A DNA stretch of 7,979 nt. Origin: NORP309 sp045107085. GTDB lineage: Bacteria; Pseudomonadota; Gammaproteobacteria; Xanthomonadales; Marinicellaceae. Shown piece by piece: positions 1 through 6,053 of this stretch. The first letter of the stretch is position 1, and each line of letters opens with the position of its first letter. The stretch covers positions 1-7,979 of the forward strand of contig JBGCFT010000084.1 of the NCBI GenBank assembly GCA_045107085.1. Reading direction: 5' to 3'. The position numbers were made by a program, and so were the translations under genes. A model generated the notes under the pieces. The model did not search any database and was not told where the DNA came from. It was given only the letters and a program-made list of their open reading frames with translations.

Positions 1-1
1 T

Positions 2-433
2 AATGGAGGTGGGAACCTACATGACAGATTATCTGACTTTCTAACAGCAGAAAAATACATGGATATTATTCCACATGGTCAAACCATTGGACAACAACCT
101 TGGAACAAATGGACCAAACCTTCAATTGTTATCATGAGTGAGAGCAATTATTCTGACGCCCATTTATTTCCTGTAGCCTACAAAATAAAAGGCGGCGGTA
201 AAAACTTAGGCATGCCAGTTCCAGGAACAGGAACTTTTGTCTGGTGGGAAAGACAAATTGATCCAACAATAGTTTTTGGTATTCCTATGGGTGGATGGCG
301 TCCAGTTGGTGATGAAAATTTCTTAGAAAACAGTCAATTAGAACCTGATATTAAAGTTAATAATGAGCCTGGTATGATGGCTGTTGGAAAAGACCAACAA
401 CTTGAAGCAGCAGTTCAGGAATTATTGAGGTAA
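2..433 (+). CDS. S41-family (tricorn-like) serine peptidase, C-terminal fragment
   Basis: The gene is cut by the left edge. The frame is open from base 2, where it reads NGGGNLHDRLSDFL before the first internal Met at 59, so that Met is not the real start. The glycine-rich NGGGN stretch, the segment SESNYSDAHLFP, then MPVPGTGTFVWWE and the ending QLEPDIKVNNEP...VGKDQQLEAAVQELL match the C-terminal catalytic core of tricorn-type S41 peptidases. In that family the serine of the NYSDA-like segment is the nucleophile; here its codon is 152-154. Such enzymes are large (often about 1,000 residues, with beta-propeller and PDZ domains before the core) and degrade peptides, frequently after export in Gram-negatives. 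Signal peptide, propeller and PDZ domain all lie outside the window, so localisation cannot be judged. The 3' end carries the ribosome binding site of the next gene, suggesting co-transcription. The family call is firm; the substrate is unknown. Confidence 0.88.
   Translation, partial: NGGGNLHDRLSDFLTAEKYMDIIPHGQTIGQQPWNKWTKPSIVIMSESNYSDAHLFPVAYKIKGGGKNLGMPVPGTGTFVWWERQIDPTIVFGIPMGGWRPVGDENFLENSQLEPDIKVNNEPGMMAVGKDQQLEAAVQELLR
427..430 (+). promoter_or_regulatory. Ribosome binding site fixing the TTG start of the VOC gene
   Basis: GAGG overlaps the last codons of the S41 peptidase gene and lies 8 nt before the TTG at 439. No ATG with a comparable site is available, so this supports the rare start codon. 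Confidence 0.6.
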
Positions 434-438
434 AGACA

Positions 439-801
439 TTGAAAATAGAAACTCAATCAATTCGAACTTTTATTGGCGCTAAAGATTACAATGTTTCTCG
501 AAATTTTTACCGTGAGATTGGATTTGAAGAAGTCATTATATCTGAAAATATGTCGCTGTTTACTCTTGGAAAAATAGGGTTCTATTTACAAGATTATTAT
601 GCCAAAGATTGGATAGATAATTCAATGGTTTTTCTAGAAGTCGATGATATGAAGGGCGCTCTCAATGATCTTAAAAAACTACAATTAACTAAAAGATATG
701 ACAATGTAAAGTTATCCAAAATACATCGAAATGATTGGGGAAATGAATTTTTTCTTCATGATCCATCTGGTGTACTTTGGCACATTGGTGAATTTAATTA
801 A
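439..801 (+). CDS. VOC (glyoxalase/bleomycin-resistance fold) protein
   Basis: This is a 120-residue protein starting at TTG with a GAGG site 8 nt upstream, 5 nt after the peptidase stop. It shows the single-chain VOC layout of two beta-alpha-beta-beta-beta modules. The first runs over about residues 8-55, with the helix motif SRNFYREIGFEEV and strands MSLFTLG and IGFYLQD. The second runs over about 60-118, with MVFLEVDDMKGALNDL and the typical ending FFLHDPSGVLWHIGEF. Relatives include glyoxalase I, ring-cleaving dioxygenases and antibiotic-binding proteins, usually acting as cytosolic dimers. The usual H/E metal ligands are not clear: the first strand lacks an evident His, and the last strand has WHIGEF in place of the common glutamate arrangement. 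It may therefore be a binding protein or a metal-free member. The fold is well supported and the substrate unknown. Confidence 0.85.
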   Translation: MKIETQSIRTFIGAKDYNVSRNFYREIGFEEVIISENMSLFTLGKIGFYLQDYYAKDWIDNSMVFLEVDDMKGALNDLKKLQLTKRYDNVKLSKIHRNDWGNEFFLHDPSGVLWHIGEFN

Positions 802-823
802 GCCATTAATAGGGGATAAATAG

Positions 824-997
824 ATGACACAATCAGTTAAAACAATCGTTATTATCATCGGATTTCTGAGTATTGCATCAGGTATATACTTGGTCATAAA
901 AGGATCAGATTTTTCAGAATATTTTTCTGGAATCTTTTTGGGTGTTACACTTATTGGAACTGCCGTTTTTTATAAAGATGAAAATGATAAAAATTAA
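824..997 (+). CDS. Small two-helix membrane protein (57 aa)
   Basis: This short ORF starts at ATG 824 with a strong AGGGGA site at 811-816, 7 nt upstream, and ends at TAA 995-997. The protein begins MTQSVKTIVIIIGFLSIASG. It has two hydrophobic segments (about residues 7-25 and 36-50) joined by the polar turn KGSDFSEY, and a charged tail KDENDKN. This predicts a helical hairpin in the inner membrane. I recognise no family. It lies 22 nt after the VOC gene and 24 nt before the next gene, in the same direction, so it is probably part of the same transcript. The good ribosome binding site, clean hydrophobic pattern and lack of a competing ORF argue that it is real despite its length. Confidence 0.7.
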   Translation: MTQSVKTIVIIIGFLSIASGIYLVIKGSDFSEYFSGIFLGVTLIGTAVFYKDENDKN

Positions 998-1021
998 TAA
1001 AATTTATAGAAAATCGGAGCT

Positions 1022-1327
1022 TTGAAAAACTTCAAAATTATCTATAAAATAGAAAAAGACAGATATGGTATTGACGTTAAATATTTTATAGAGCTACGTT
1101 TTAAAGACGCAAACGTTTGGTGGTGCTTTCATCCAGTTCTCCCAAAATACATGCATTGGAAACAGGGCGATGAAACAGGCATAGGTTTCGACCACCATAC
1201 AGATACTCAAAGCTTTGATGCATTTAGCAAATACCCCAAACATAATATTCCTGATCATGATTATGTAAGAGCAATAAGATCTATTCAAGAGTACAATAAA
1301 TCACTTAAATTGAGCAAAAACAAATAA
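1022..1327 (+). CDS. Unrecognised HWK/DHH-motif protein, copy A
   Basis: This 101-residue soluble protein, with no signal peptide or membrane segment, is from a family I cannot name. It is clearly homologous to the protein at 1532-1825. The shared core reads LPKxMHWKxGD followed by a glycine-rich turn and DHH, then a Q-S/T-F stretch, PxHxIP and Y..AI..I. Conserved polar positions here are H37, H45, W46, D50, D57, H58 and H59, a pattern that could bind a metal. The predicted start is TTG. An in-frame TAG at 1007-1009 limits any upstream extension, and the N-termini of the two paralogues align from this residue (MKNFKIIYK against MNQVKIYYK). The only purine-rich site, GGAG at 1016-1019, is just 2 nt from the TTG, which is oddly close. 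The next gene begins 1 nt after the stop. Confidence 0.78.
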   Translation: MKNFKIIYKIEKDRYGIDVKYFIELRFKDANVWWCFHPVLPKYMHWKQGDETGIGFDHHTDTQSFDAFSKYPKHNIPDHDYVRAIRSIQEYNKSLKLSKNK

Positions 1328-1328
1328 A

Positions 1329-1520
1329 ATGAATGAGGATAAAACAACAAGTTCAGAACAAGATAAAAGTAATGATAAAAAATCATTAATGCTCAATGCA
1401 TTTCTTATGGGTTTATTTATCGGTGTCATAATCTACGGTGTAGCAAAAAATAACATAGGCTTTTTTGGTTTGATACCAATACTCATTGCATTTAAAATAT
1501 TTAACAAACCAAAAAACTAA
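1329..1520 (+). CDS. Small two-helix membrane protein (63 aa)
   Basis: This is a 63-residue protein with a very polar N-terminus (MNEDKTTSSEQDKSNDKK). Two hydrophobic segments follow (about residues 22-39 and 44-57), separated by the short polar turn AKNN, and the tail NKPKN is basic. It is probably an inner-membrane hairpin. No function is recognised. The ATG is 1 nt after the stop of copy A and has no Shine-Dalgarno sequence, so translation probably depends on ribosomes finishing the upstream gene. It sits between the two paralogous HWK/DHH proteins. It resembles the 57-residue protein at 824 in size and topology, but the sequences do not align convincingly. An internal start at residue 21 is possible but lacks a better ribosome site. 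Confidence 0.7.
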   Translation: MNEDKTTSSEQDKSNDKKSLMLNAFLMGLFIGVIIYGVAKNNIGFFGLIPILIAFKIFNKPKN

Positions 1521-1531
1521 TTTATAAAAAA

Positions 1532-1825
1532 ATGAATCAAGTAAAAATATATTATAAATCTGAAGAAGATAAATACTTTGAAAATTATGAGATGAGTGCT
1601 CAATATTACATTGTAATCGATTTGCAACAAAAAAAGGTCATGTGGTATTATCATTTACCCTTACCAAAAGGCATGCATTGGAAAGCTGGCGATCAAATGG
1701 GTGGACTTGGTGCAGACCATCATAATAAGAGTCAAACCTTTGAGGAATTTATTGAAAACCCCTTTCATGAAATACCTAAAGATAAATATCTTGAAGCAAT
1801 CAATTGCATTAAAACCCATACATAA
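1532..1825 (+). CDS. Unrecognised HWK/DHH-motif protein, copy B
   Basis: This 97-residue soluble protein is a diverged paralogue of the one at 1022-1327; aligning by eye gives roughly 35-40 identical positions. The strongest block is LPLPKGMHWKAGD, then a GGLG turn and ADHH (H41, H49, W50, D54, D62, H63, H64). NPFHEIP and a C-terminal YLEAINCI follow. It has about four extra residues near position 18-22 compared with copy A, lacks the basic C-terminal tail, and has one extra glycine in the GG turn. The start is ATG in an A-rich context with no Shine-Dalgarno site, 11 nt after the preceding stop. Conserved histidines and aspartates suggest metal binding, but that is inference. The hydrolase gene begins 13 nt downstream, so all are probably in one operon. 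Confidence 0.8.
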   Translation: MNQVKIYYKSEEDKYFENYEMSAQYYIVIDLQQKKVMWYYHLPLPKGMHWKAGDQMGGLGADHHNKSQTFEEFIENPFHEIPKDKYLEAINCIKTHT

Positions 1826-1838
1826 AATCATAAATGAC

Positions 1839-2798
1839 ATGAAGCTTATTTTAAAACCACAGTTCTTTTTGCTCTCTATTTGTTTGTTTTTGGTTGGTTG
1901 TTCATCAAAAATTAATCAAACACAACAAAATAAATCCATATCAAGTGCAAGTGCAAGCCCATTAATTCAACATACGGTAATATCTGATGGTCACCCAATG
2001 GCGGTATGGCAAAAGAAACCAATCAATGCTAAAGGTGTTATTTTATTTGTTCATGGCAGAACTTGGAGTGGTGTACCTGATTTTGATCTACAAGTTGAAG
2101 GCGAAGATTTATCTTTGATGGATGGCATGGTTGAACAAGGTTATTCAACTTATGCCATTGATTTAAGAGGTTATGGAGAAACGCCAAGAGACAGCACAGA
2201 GTGGAATTCACCCAACAAAGCCGTAAAAGACATTCTTAATGTTTTAAATTGGATATCTGAAAATAATAACCATAAAAAAATCCATTTATTTGGTTGGTCT
2301 ATGGGATCTACTTTATCGTTGTTGGCGACTCAAAAAAAATCAGCAGACATAGCCAGTTTAACAGTATTTGGTTATTGGCAGGATTTAGATGTGATAATTC
2401 CTGAAGATGCAGATGATTTAAAATTAAAGAAAAGTATTAACACTGCAAAAAATGCCGCCAGTGATTTTATTGTTCCAGGCAGCATCAGCCAAAAAGCCAT
2501 TGATACCTATGTTAAAATGTCTTTAGAATCAGACCCAATTAGAGCAGATTGGAGAAATGTCAGTCAATACAACAACATTGATCCATCATTAATCACCACT
2601 CCTACATTGATTTTACAAGGTGAATTTGATCCCATCGGCCCGACAGATAAACAAGCTAAGCTTTTTACACGTTTAAAAACAGCAGATAAAACTTGGGTAG
2701 TCATCTCTGGTGGAGACCATGCGGCCTTTTTAGAAAAGCCAAGACCACATTTTATCAATTCATTCACTTCTTTTATCAATAGATTTAATCCCCAATAA
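1839..2798 (+). CDS. Alpha/beta-hydrolase lipoprotein
   Basis: This 319-residue protein has a lipoprotein signal peptide: basic start MKLILK, hydrophobic core, and lipobox LVGC with the acylated cysteine at position 21. Serines rather than Asp follow the cysteine, so outer-membrane sorting is expected. The mature part is an alpha/beta hydrolase. It has oxyanion-loop ILFVHGRTW (about 68-76), IDLRGYGE (107-114) and nucleophile elbow GWSMG with Ser154. The likely acid is Asp264 in LQGEFDPIGP and the catalytic His is 294 in GGDHAAF. The family includes esterases, lipases and acyl-transferring hydrolases; the substrate cannot be told. The frame is open back to 1701, but that would run through copy B and bury the signal peptide, so ATG 1839 was chosen. 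It has no clear Shine-Dalgarno site. Last gene of the run; a palindromic repeat follows. Confidence 0.88.
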   Translation: MKLILKPQFFLLSICLFLVGCSSKINQTQQNKSISSASASPLIQHTVISDGHPMAVWQKKPINAKGVILFVHGRTWSGVPDFDLQVEGEDLSLMDGMVEQGYSTYAIDLRGYGETPRDSTEWNSPNKAVKDILNVLNWISENNNHKKIHLFGWSMGSTLSLLATQKKSADIASLTVFGYWQDLDVIIPEDADDLKLKKSINTAKNAASDFIVPGSISQKAIDTYVKMSLESDPIRADWRNVSQYNNIDPSLITTPTLILQGEFDPIGPTDKQAKLFTRLKTADKTWVVISGGDHAAFLEKPRPHFINSFTSFINRFNPQ

Positions 2799-2813
2799 AT
2801 AAAGAAATATAGC

Positions 2814-2903
2814 CGTCATTGCGAAGGAGGAACGACTGCGGCAATCTGTTCGGTATAACGGTACAACATGAGATTGCCAGCTCGATCCGCTCTTCGCACT
2901 GAC
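2814..2903. repeat. 90-bp palindromic dispersed repeat (CGTCATTGCGA type)
   Basis: The outer arms GTCATTGCGAAG (2815-2826) and CTTCGCACTGAC (2892-2903) are complementary at 11 of 12 positions. The inner arms GGCAATCT (2840-2847) and AGATTGCC (2871-2878) are perfectly complementary. The loop holds a tandem 8-mer, CGGTATAA then CGGTACAA (2851-2866). A related half element lies at 5958-5995. Short intergenic elements of this kind are known in many bacterial genomes. This one, right after the hydrolase gene, may also limit read-through. No protein is encoded. Confidence 0.75.
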
Positions 2904-2959
2904 ATAGTTACGTTTTGATTTGCTTTTATATGTAAGATGTGGTTCGTCCATCATTTCTC

Positions 2960-2990
2960 CTATAAAAATAGAGGTATCTTATAGTATAAT
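2960..2990 (+). promoter_or_regulatory. Possible promoter with adjacent inverted repeat upstream of the TldD-like gene
   Basis: A perfect TATAAT (-10) lies at 2985-2990, giving a start of transcription near 2997 and a leader of about 30 nt. No good -35 hexamer is present at the right distance. A 6-bp inverted repeat, CTATAA (2960-2965) and TTATAG (2979-2984), covers the -35/spacer region and abuts the -10, as an operator might. AT-rich context makes chance matches likely. Confidence 0.35.
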
Positions 2991-3026
2991 TTCACACCTT
3001 AAAGTTTCAGAGAAAAATAATACACA

Positions 3027-4451
3027 ATGGATAAGTATAAAAAATTACTCAATCAATTTTCTTCTGCCTGCGAATGGGCAAGCATTAGAGAATACAAAGA
3101 AGTCACTGACTTTATCATGGCCAGAAATGGTAAACCTGATCAAATTAATACCAGTGAATCTCATGGCGTCATGGTTGAAGTGCTGTATGCGGGTCAAATC
3201 AGTTATGCTGGGACGTGTGATTTAACCGATCAAGGCATAGAAAATGCTTTTGATAAAGCTTTAAGCTTTGCAAAAAAGACCAAACAGAACAATCTCTGTG
3301 ATTTTGATGAATCCATTCGTCCTGCCAATCAAGGTGAATTCCAAACCAAAACAGAGGTTCCATTCGAAGAGACCTCTCTGGCACAACTGCAATCCAACTT
3401 AATTGATATTACCAATGCACTAAAAGTCTCTGATGAAATCATAGAAGCCTCAGCATGGGCGATGTTAACTACCACACAAGTTAATTATATCAGCAGTAAT
3501 GGCGCCAATTGGTCGCAAAAATTCTGTATCGTTTCAAAAGACTTTTCAGCCACAGCTTCAAGAGACAATGAAAACCAAACACGTTCTTACGGAATGAATG
3601 GTCGACAATTGGGATTAGAAGACATCGATATGATTTTATTACTGCAAGAAGCCAAACGAGTAGGCGATCAAGCGGTTGAATTGCTCGATGCAGAAGAATG
3701 TCCTACAGATAAACTTGATCTGATTATGGCTCCTGATCAATTGTATCTACAAGTGCATGAATCTATAGGACACCCATTAGAACTGGATCGCATTTTGGGT
3801 GATGAAAGAAACTATGCGGGTTGGAGTTTTATTGGCCCAGATGACTTTGGTCAACGACAATACGGTTCAGATTTATTGAATGTGACATTTGATCCAACAT
3901 TAGTATCTGAAATGGCCAGTTATGCCTTTGATGACAACGGTGTAAAAGCAAGCAAAGAATATTTAATAAAAGAGGGCATTCTTTTACGCGGTATAGGCGG
4001 CATAGAATCCCAAACCCGTTCAAACATTCCAGGTGTGAGTTGTGCCAGGAGTTGTGATTGGAACAGACCACCAATGGATCGAATGGGAAATATTAATATT
4101 GAGCCTGGCGAAACCTCAATGGATGACATGATTAAAGGCGTTAAAAAAGGCATCATCATGTACACCAATAGATCGTGGTCGATTGATGATTACCGCAATA
4201 AATTTCAATTTGGCTGTGAATACGCCAAACTGATTGAAGATGGAAAAATAACCAAAACCCTAAAAAACCCCAATTACCGTGGCGTGACAGATTCGTTTTG
4301 GATGAACTTGGATAAAGTCGGTGATGAAAGCACTTATGAAATTTGGGGCTCGCCTTATTGTGGTAAAGGCGAACCCAATCAAGTCATCAGAGTAGGGCAT
4401 GCGATACCGACATGCAAGTTTAAAGACATCGAAGTTTTTGGAGGCGCATAA
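3027..4451 (+). CDS. TldD-like metalloprotease subunit (TldD/PmbA family)
   Basis: This 474-residue protein has the usual TldD length and no signal peptide, so it is probably cytosolic. The N-terminal domain (about 1-215) includes the glycine-rich SESHGVMVEVLYAGQISYAGT segment in two parts. The C-terminal domain carries the zinc motif HESIGH (H244, E245, H249) within MAPDQLY...HESIGHPLELDRILGDERNYAG. A late cysteine, Cys445 in SPYCGKGEP, corresponds to the third ligand in characterised TldD. The ending VGHAIPTCKF...VFGG is typical. TldD works with PmbA/TldE as a heterodimer that degrades unfolded peptides, and in E. coli it processes microcin B17 and CcdA. The HESIGHPLELDRILGDE form differs from E. 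coli TldD, so this looks like a second, divergent type. The start ATG has only a distant AGAGA (3009-3013). The partner follows with a 1-nt overlap. Confidence 0.9.
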   Translation: MDKYKKLLNQFSSACEWASIREYKEVTDFIMARNGKPDQINTSESHGVMVEVLYAGQISYAGTCDLTDQGIENAFDKALSFAKKTKQNNLCDFDESIRPANQGEFQTKTEVPFEETSLAQLQSNLIDITNALKVSDEIIEASAWAMLTTTQVNYISSNGANWSQKFCIVSKDFSATASRDNENQTRSYGMNGRQLGLEDIDMILLLQEAKRVGDQAVELLDAEECPTDKLDLIMAPDQLYLQVHESIGHPLELDRILGDERNYAGWSFIGPDDFGQRQYGSDLLNVTFDPTLVSEMASYAFDDNGVKASKEYLIKEGILLRGIGGIESQTRSNIPGVSCARSCDWNRPPMDRMGNINIEPGETSMDDMIKGVKKGIIMYTNRSWSIDDYRNKFQFGCEYAKLIEDGKITKTLKNPNYRGVTDSFWMNLDKVGDESTYEIWGSPYCGKGEPNQVIRVGHAIPTCKFKDIEVFGGA

Positions 4452-5773
4452 TGGAAAATTATTTCAATCAGATTTCTCAGTATATTTTATCTAAAAAACA
4501 ATCAGACGAAGAAGTCACCGTGACTTTATCTGGTGAAAAGACCCAATTTGTTAGATTTAATAAATCAAAAATCAGACAAAGCACAGATGTTAATCAATTA
4601 AATCTTTCACTTGCGATTCAAAAAGATGAAAAAGAATACAGTTATAATTTTTCTATCACAGGTAAATTGACGAATGATCAAAACAAAGTGGATGATATTT
4701 ATGAAACATGTCGCACTCGCATGCAAGGCATGGCAAAAGCCACATTCTTTGTGCCTTTTAAAAACAATGGCTCATCCAGTGTATCAAATTCAGGAAAACT
4801 GAAAGACATAGCCGAATTAAACAATATCATCTGTCGTGAAACCGCTCATGTTGATCTGGCAGGCATTTTAACCAGTGGCATTAGTTTCAGAGGCAATATC
4901 AATTCATTGGGCCAATCACATTGGTTCGAAAGCGAGTCTTTTTGTGTGGATTATTCACTCTATTCAGCCAAAGAAAAAGCCGTCAAAGGTTCTTACGGCG
5001 GTTCAGCATTTGATTTGAATAATTTTAAAGCGATTTTAAATGAATCGATAAGAAATCTTAAGCACATGGAAAAAGACAACAAAGTATTGGCTCCAGGTCA
5101 GTACCGATGTTATCTTGCACCTGCTGCTGTTAATGAAATTCTGGATACATTTTGTTGGGGAGGAACCAGTCAAGGTGCGCTCAAACAAGGCAGTTCTCCA
5201 TTGCTTCCTTATGAAAACGAAGGCAAACGCTTAAGTCCACACTTCACCCTTAAAGAAGACTTCTCACTGGGTTTAAGTCCTCAATTTAATGGAGACGGAG
5301 AAGTTTTTACCAAAACACTGCCAATCTTTAAAAATGGCCAACTAGAAAACTTATTGGTTAGTTCACGAACCGCTAAAGAATACGGACTCACATCCAATGC
5401 AGCCAGTTCTGGTGAATCACTGCGCTCACCCGTGATTGAAACTGGTGATTTAGGCCGAGATGATATACTCAATCAATTAGGCACAGGCCTTTATATTTCA
5501 AATCTTCACTACCTCAACTGGAGCGACCAAAAACAAGGCCGCATCACAGGCATGACACGTTTTGCTTGTTTCTGGGTAGAAAACGGCGAAATAATCGCAC
5601 CGATTAAAGATTTACGATTTGATGATACCATCTATAAATTCTGGGGAGAAAATCTAGAACACATCACAGAATTTGCAGAAACAGAACTAAACAGTCACAC
5701 TTATTCAGAAAGATCTCTAGGCGGAAGCCAATGCCCAGGAATGCTGGTTAAGGATTTTAATTTTACCTTATGA
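4451..5773 (+). CDS. PmbA/TldE-like partner subunit (TldD/PmbA family)
   Basis: This 440-residue TldD/PmbA-family protein has no signal peptide. Its ATG overlaps the TldD-like stop (TAATG). A strong GGAGG at 4440-4444 lies 6 nt before it, so translation is coupled and equal amounts of both subunits are expected. The N-terminus carries the family's VRFNKSKIRQS segment (about 34-44). The region aligned with the zinc motif reads YLAPAAVNEILDTFCWGG (221-238) and has no HExxxH, as expected for the non-catalytic TldE/PmbA partner. The C-terminal domain shows FNGDGEVFTKTLPIFKNG, then ISNLHYLNWSDQKQGRITGM and RFACFWVENGEI. In known pairs this subunit helps form the closed chamber with TldD. No RiPP precursor is evident next to it, so the natural substrate is open. 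It is followed by a long inverted repeat and no further plus-strand gene. Confidence 0.87.
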   Translation: MENYFNQISQYILSKKQSDEEVTVTLSGEKTQFVRFNKSKIRQSTDVNQLNLSLAIQKDEKEYSYNFSITGKLTNDQNKVDDIYETCRTRMQGMAKATFFVPFKNNGSSSVSNSGKLKDIAELNNIICRETAHVDLAGILTSGISFRGNINSLGQSHWFESESFCVDYSLYSAKEKAVKGSYGGSAFDLNNFKAILNESIRNLKHMEKDNKVLAPGQYRCYLAPAAVNEILDTFCWGGTSQGALKQGSSPLLPYENEGKRLSPHFTLKEDFSLGLSPQFNGDGEVFTKTLPIFKNGQLENLLVSSRTAKEYGLTSNAASSGESLRSPVIETGDLGRDDILNQLGTGLYISNLHYLNWSDQKQGRITGMTRFACFWVENGEIIAPIKDLRFDDTIYKFWGENLEHITEFAETELNSHTYSERSLGGSQCPGMLVKDFNFTL

Positions 5774-5780
5774 TTGATTT

Positions 5781-5866
5781 GTAGGTTGGTGCTGAGGTAC
5801 GAAGCCCAACGATTTTGGTTGGCCTTGTGTATTTTGTTGGGCTTCGCAAGCTCAGTGCTAACCTAC
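5781..5866. repeat. Long inverted repeat (GTAGGTTGG...CCTAC type)
   Basis: The left arm (5781-5810) and right arm (5836-5866) are about 30 nt each and flank a 25-nt loop. Perfect blocks are GTAGGTT with AACCTAC, CTGAG with CTCAG, and CGAAGCCCAAC with GTTGGGCTTCG. The three isolated differences between the first two blocks would all be G-U pairs in a plus-strand RNA. A 3-against-4-nt internal loop interrupts the stem. It sits 7 nt after the PmbA-like stop. There is no U-tract, so it is not a classical terminator, but it could protect or end the transcript. Confidence 0.8.
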
Positions 5867-5900
5867 TGATGCAAGCTGTGCCCCTTGTGGGTAACCTTTT

Positions 5901-5934
5901 CAATTAACAATTAGCGAATATCAATTAATAATTA
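5901..5934 (+). repeat. Short AT-rich direct repeats
   Basis: CAATTAACAATTA (5901-5913) and CAATTAATAATTA (5922-5934) match at 12 of 13 positions, and each is itself a near-doublet of CAATTA. This is probably a low-complexity remnant without a specific role. Confidence 0.4.
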
Positions 5935-5957
5935 AAGATCAAGAGCTATTTACAATA

Positions 5958-5995
5958 CGTCATTACGAGGAGCGTAGCGACGTGGTAATCTCATG
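5958..5995. repeat. Half copy of the CGTCATTRCGA dispersed repeat
   Basis: CGTCATTACGA, then GGAGCGTAGCGACGTGG and TAATCTCATGA, match the left half of the 90-bp element at 2814 and the family consensus I recall. The ATTAC (5962-5966) and GTAAT (5985-5989) arms are 18 nt apart, as are ATTGC and GCAAT in the first copy. The right half is missing. Confidence 0.65.
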
Positions 5996-6053
5996 AAACT
6001 GCCGTGAACTTAATTTAATACTGCAATCAAACATTAGTAGAACATCAAGGTTT

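Noticed and set aside
824..1520. The two small membrane proteins as RiPP precursors for the TldD/PmbA-like pair
   Set aside because: They have two membrane helices, no leader/core layout and no Cys/Ser/Thr-rich core, and they are separated from the pair by the hydrolase gene and a repeat element.
1701..1838. N-terminal extension of the hydrolase frame back to ATG 1701
   Set aside because: It would overlap most of the 3' part of the copy B gene in another frame and place a lipoprotein signal peptide in mid-protein. The signal peptide from 1839 with lipobox LVGC fixes the start.
433..1840. Integron-type cassette array (small ORFs and a VOC gene in a row)
   Set aside because: Gaps of 1-24 nt leave no room for attC sites, and no integrase or attC-like inverted repeats were seen between the genes.
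3829..4168. Minus-strand frames inside the TldD-like gene
   Set aside because: They are opposite-strand shadows of a well-supported protein and have no recognisable motifs.
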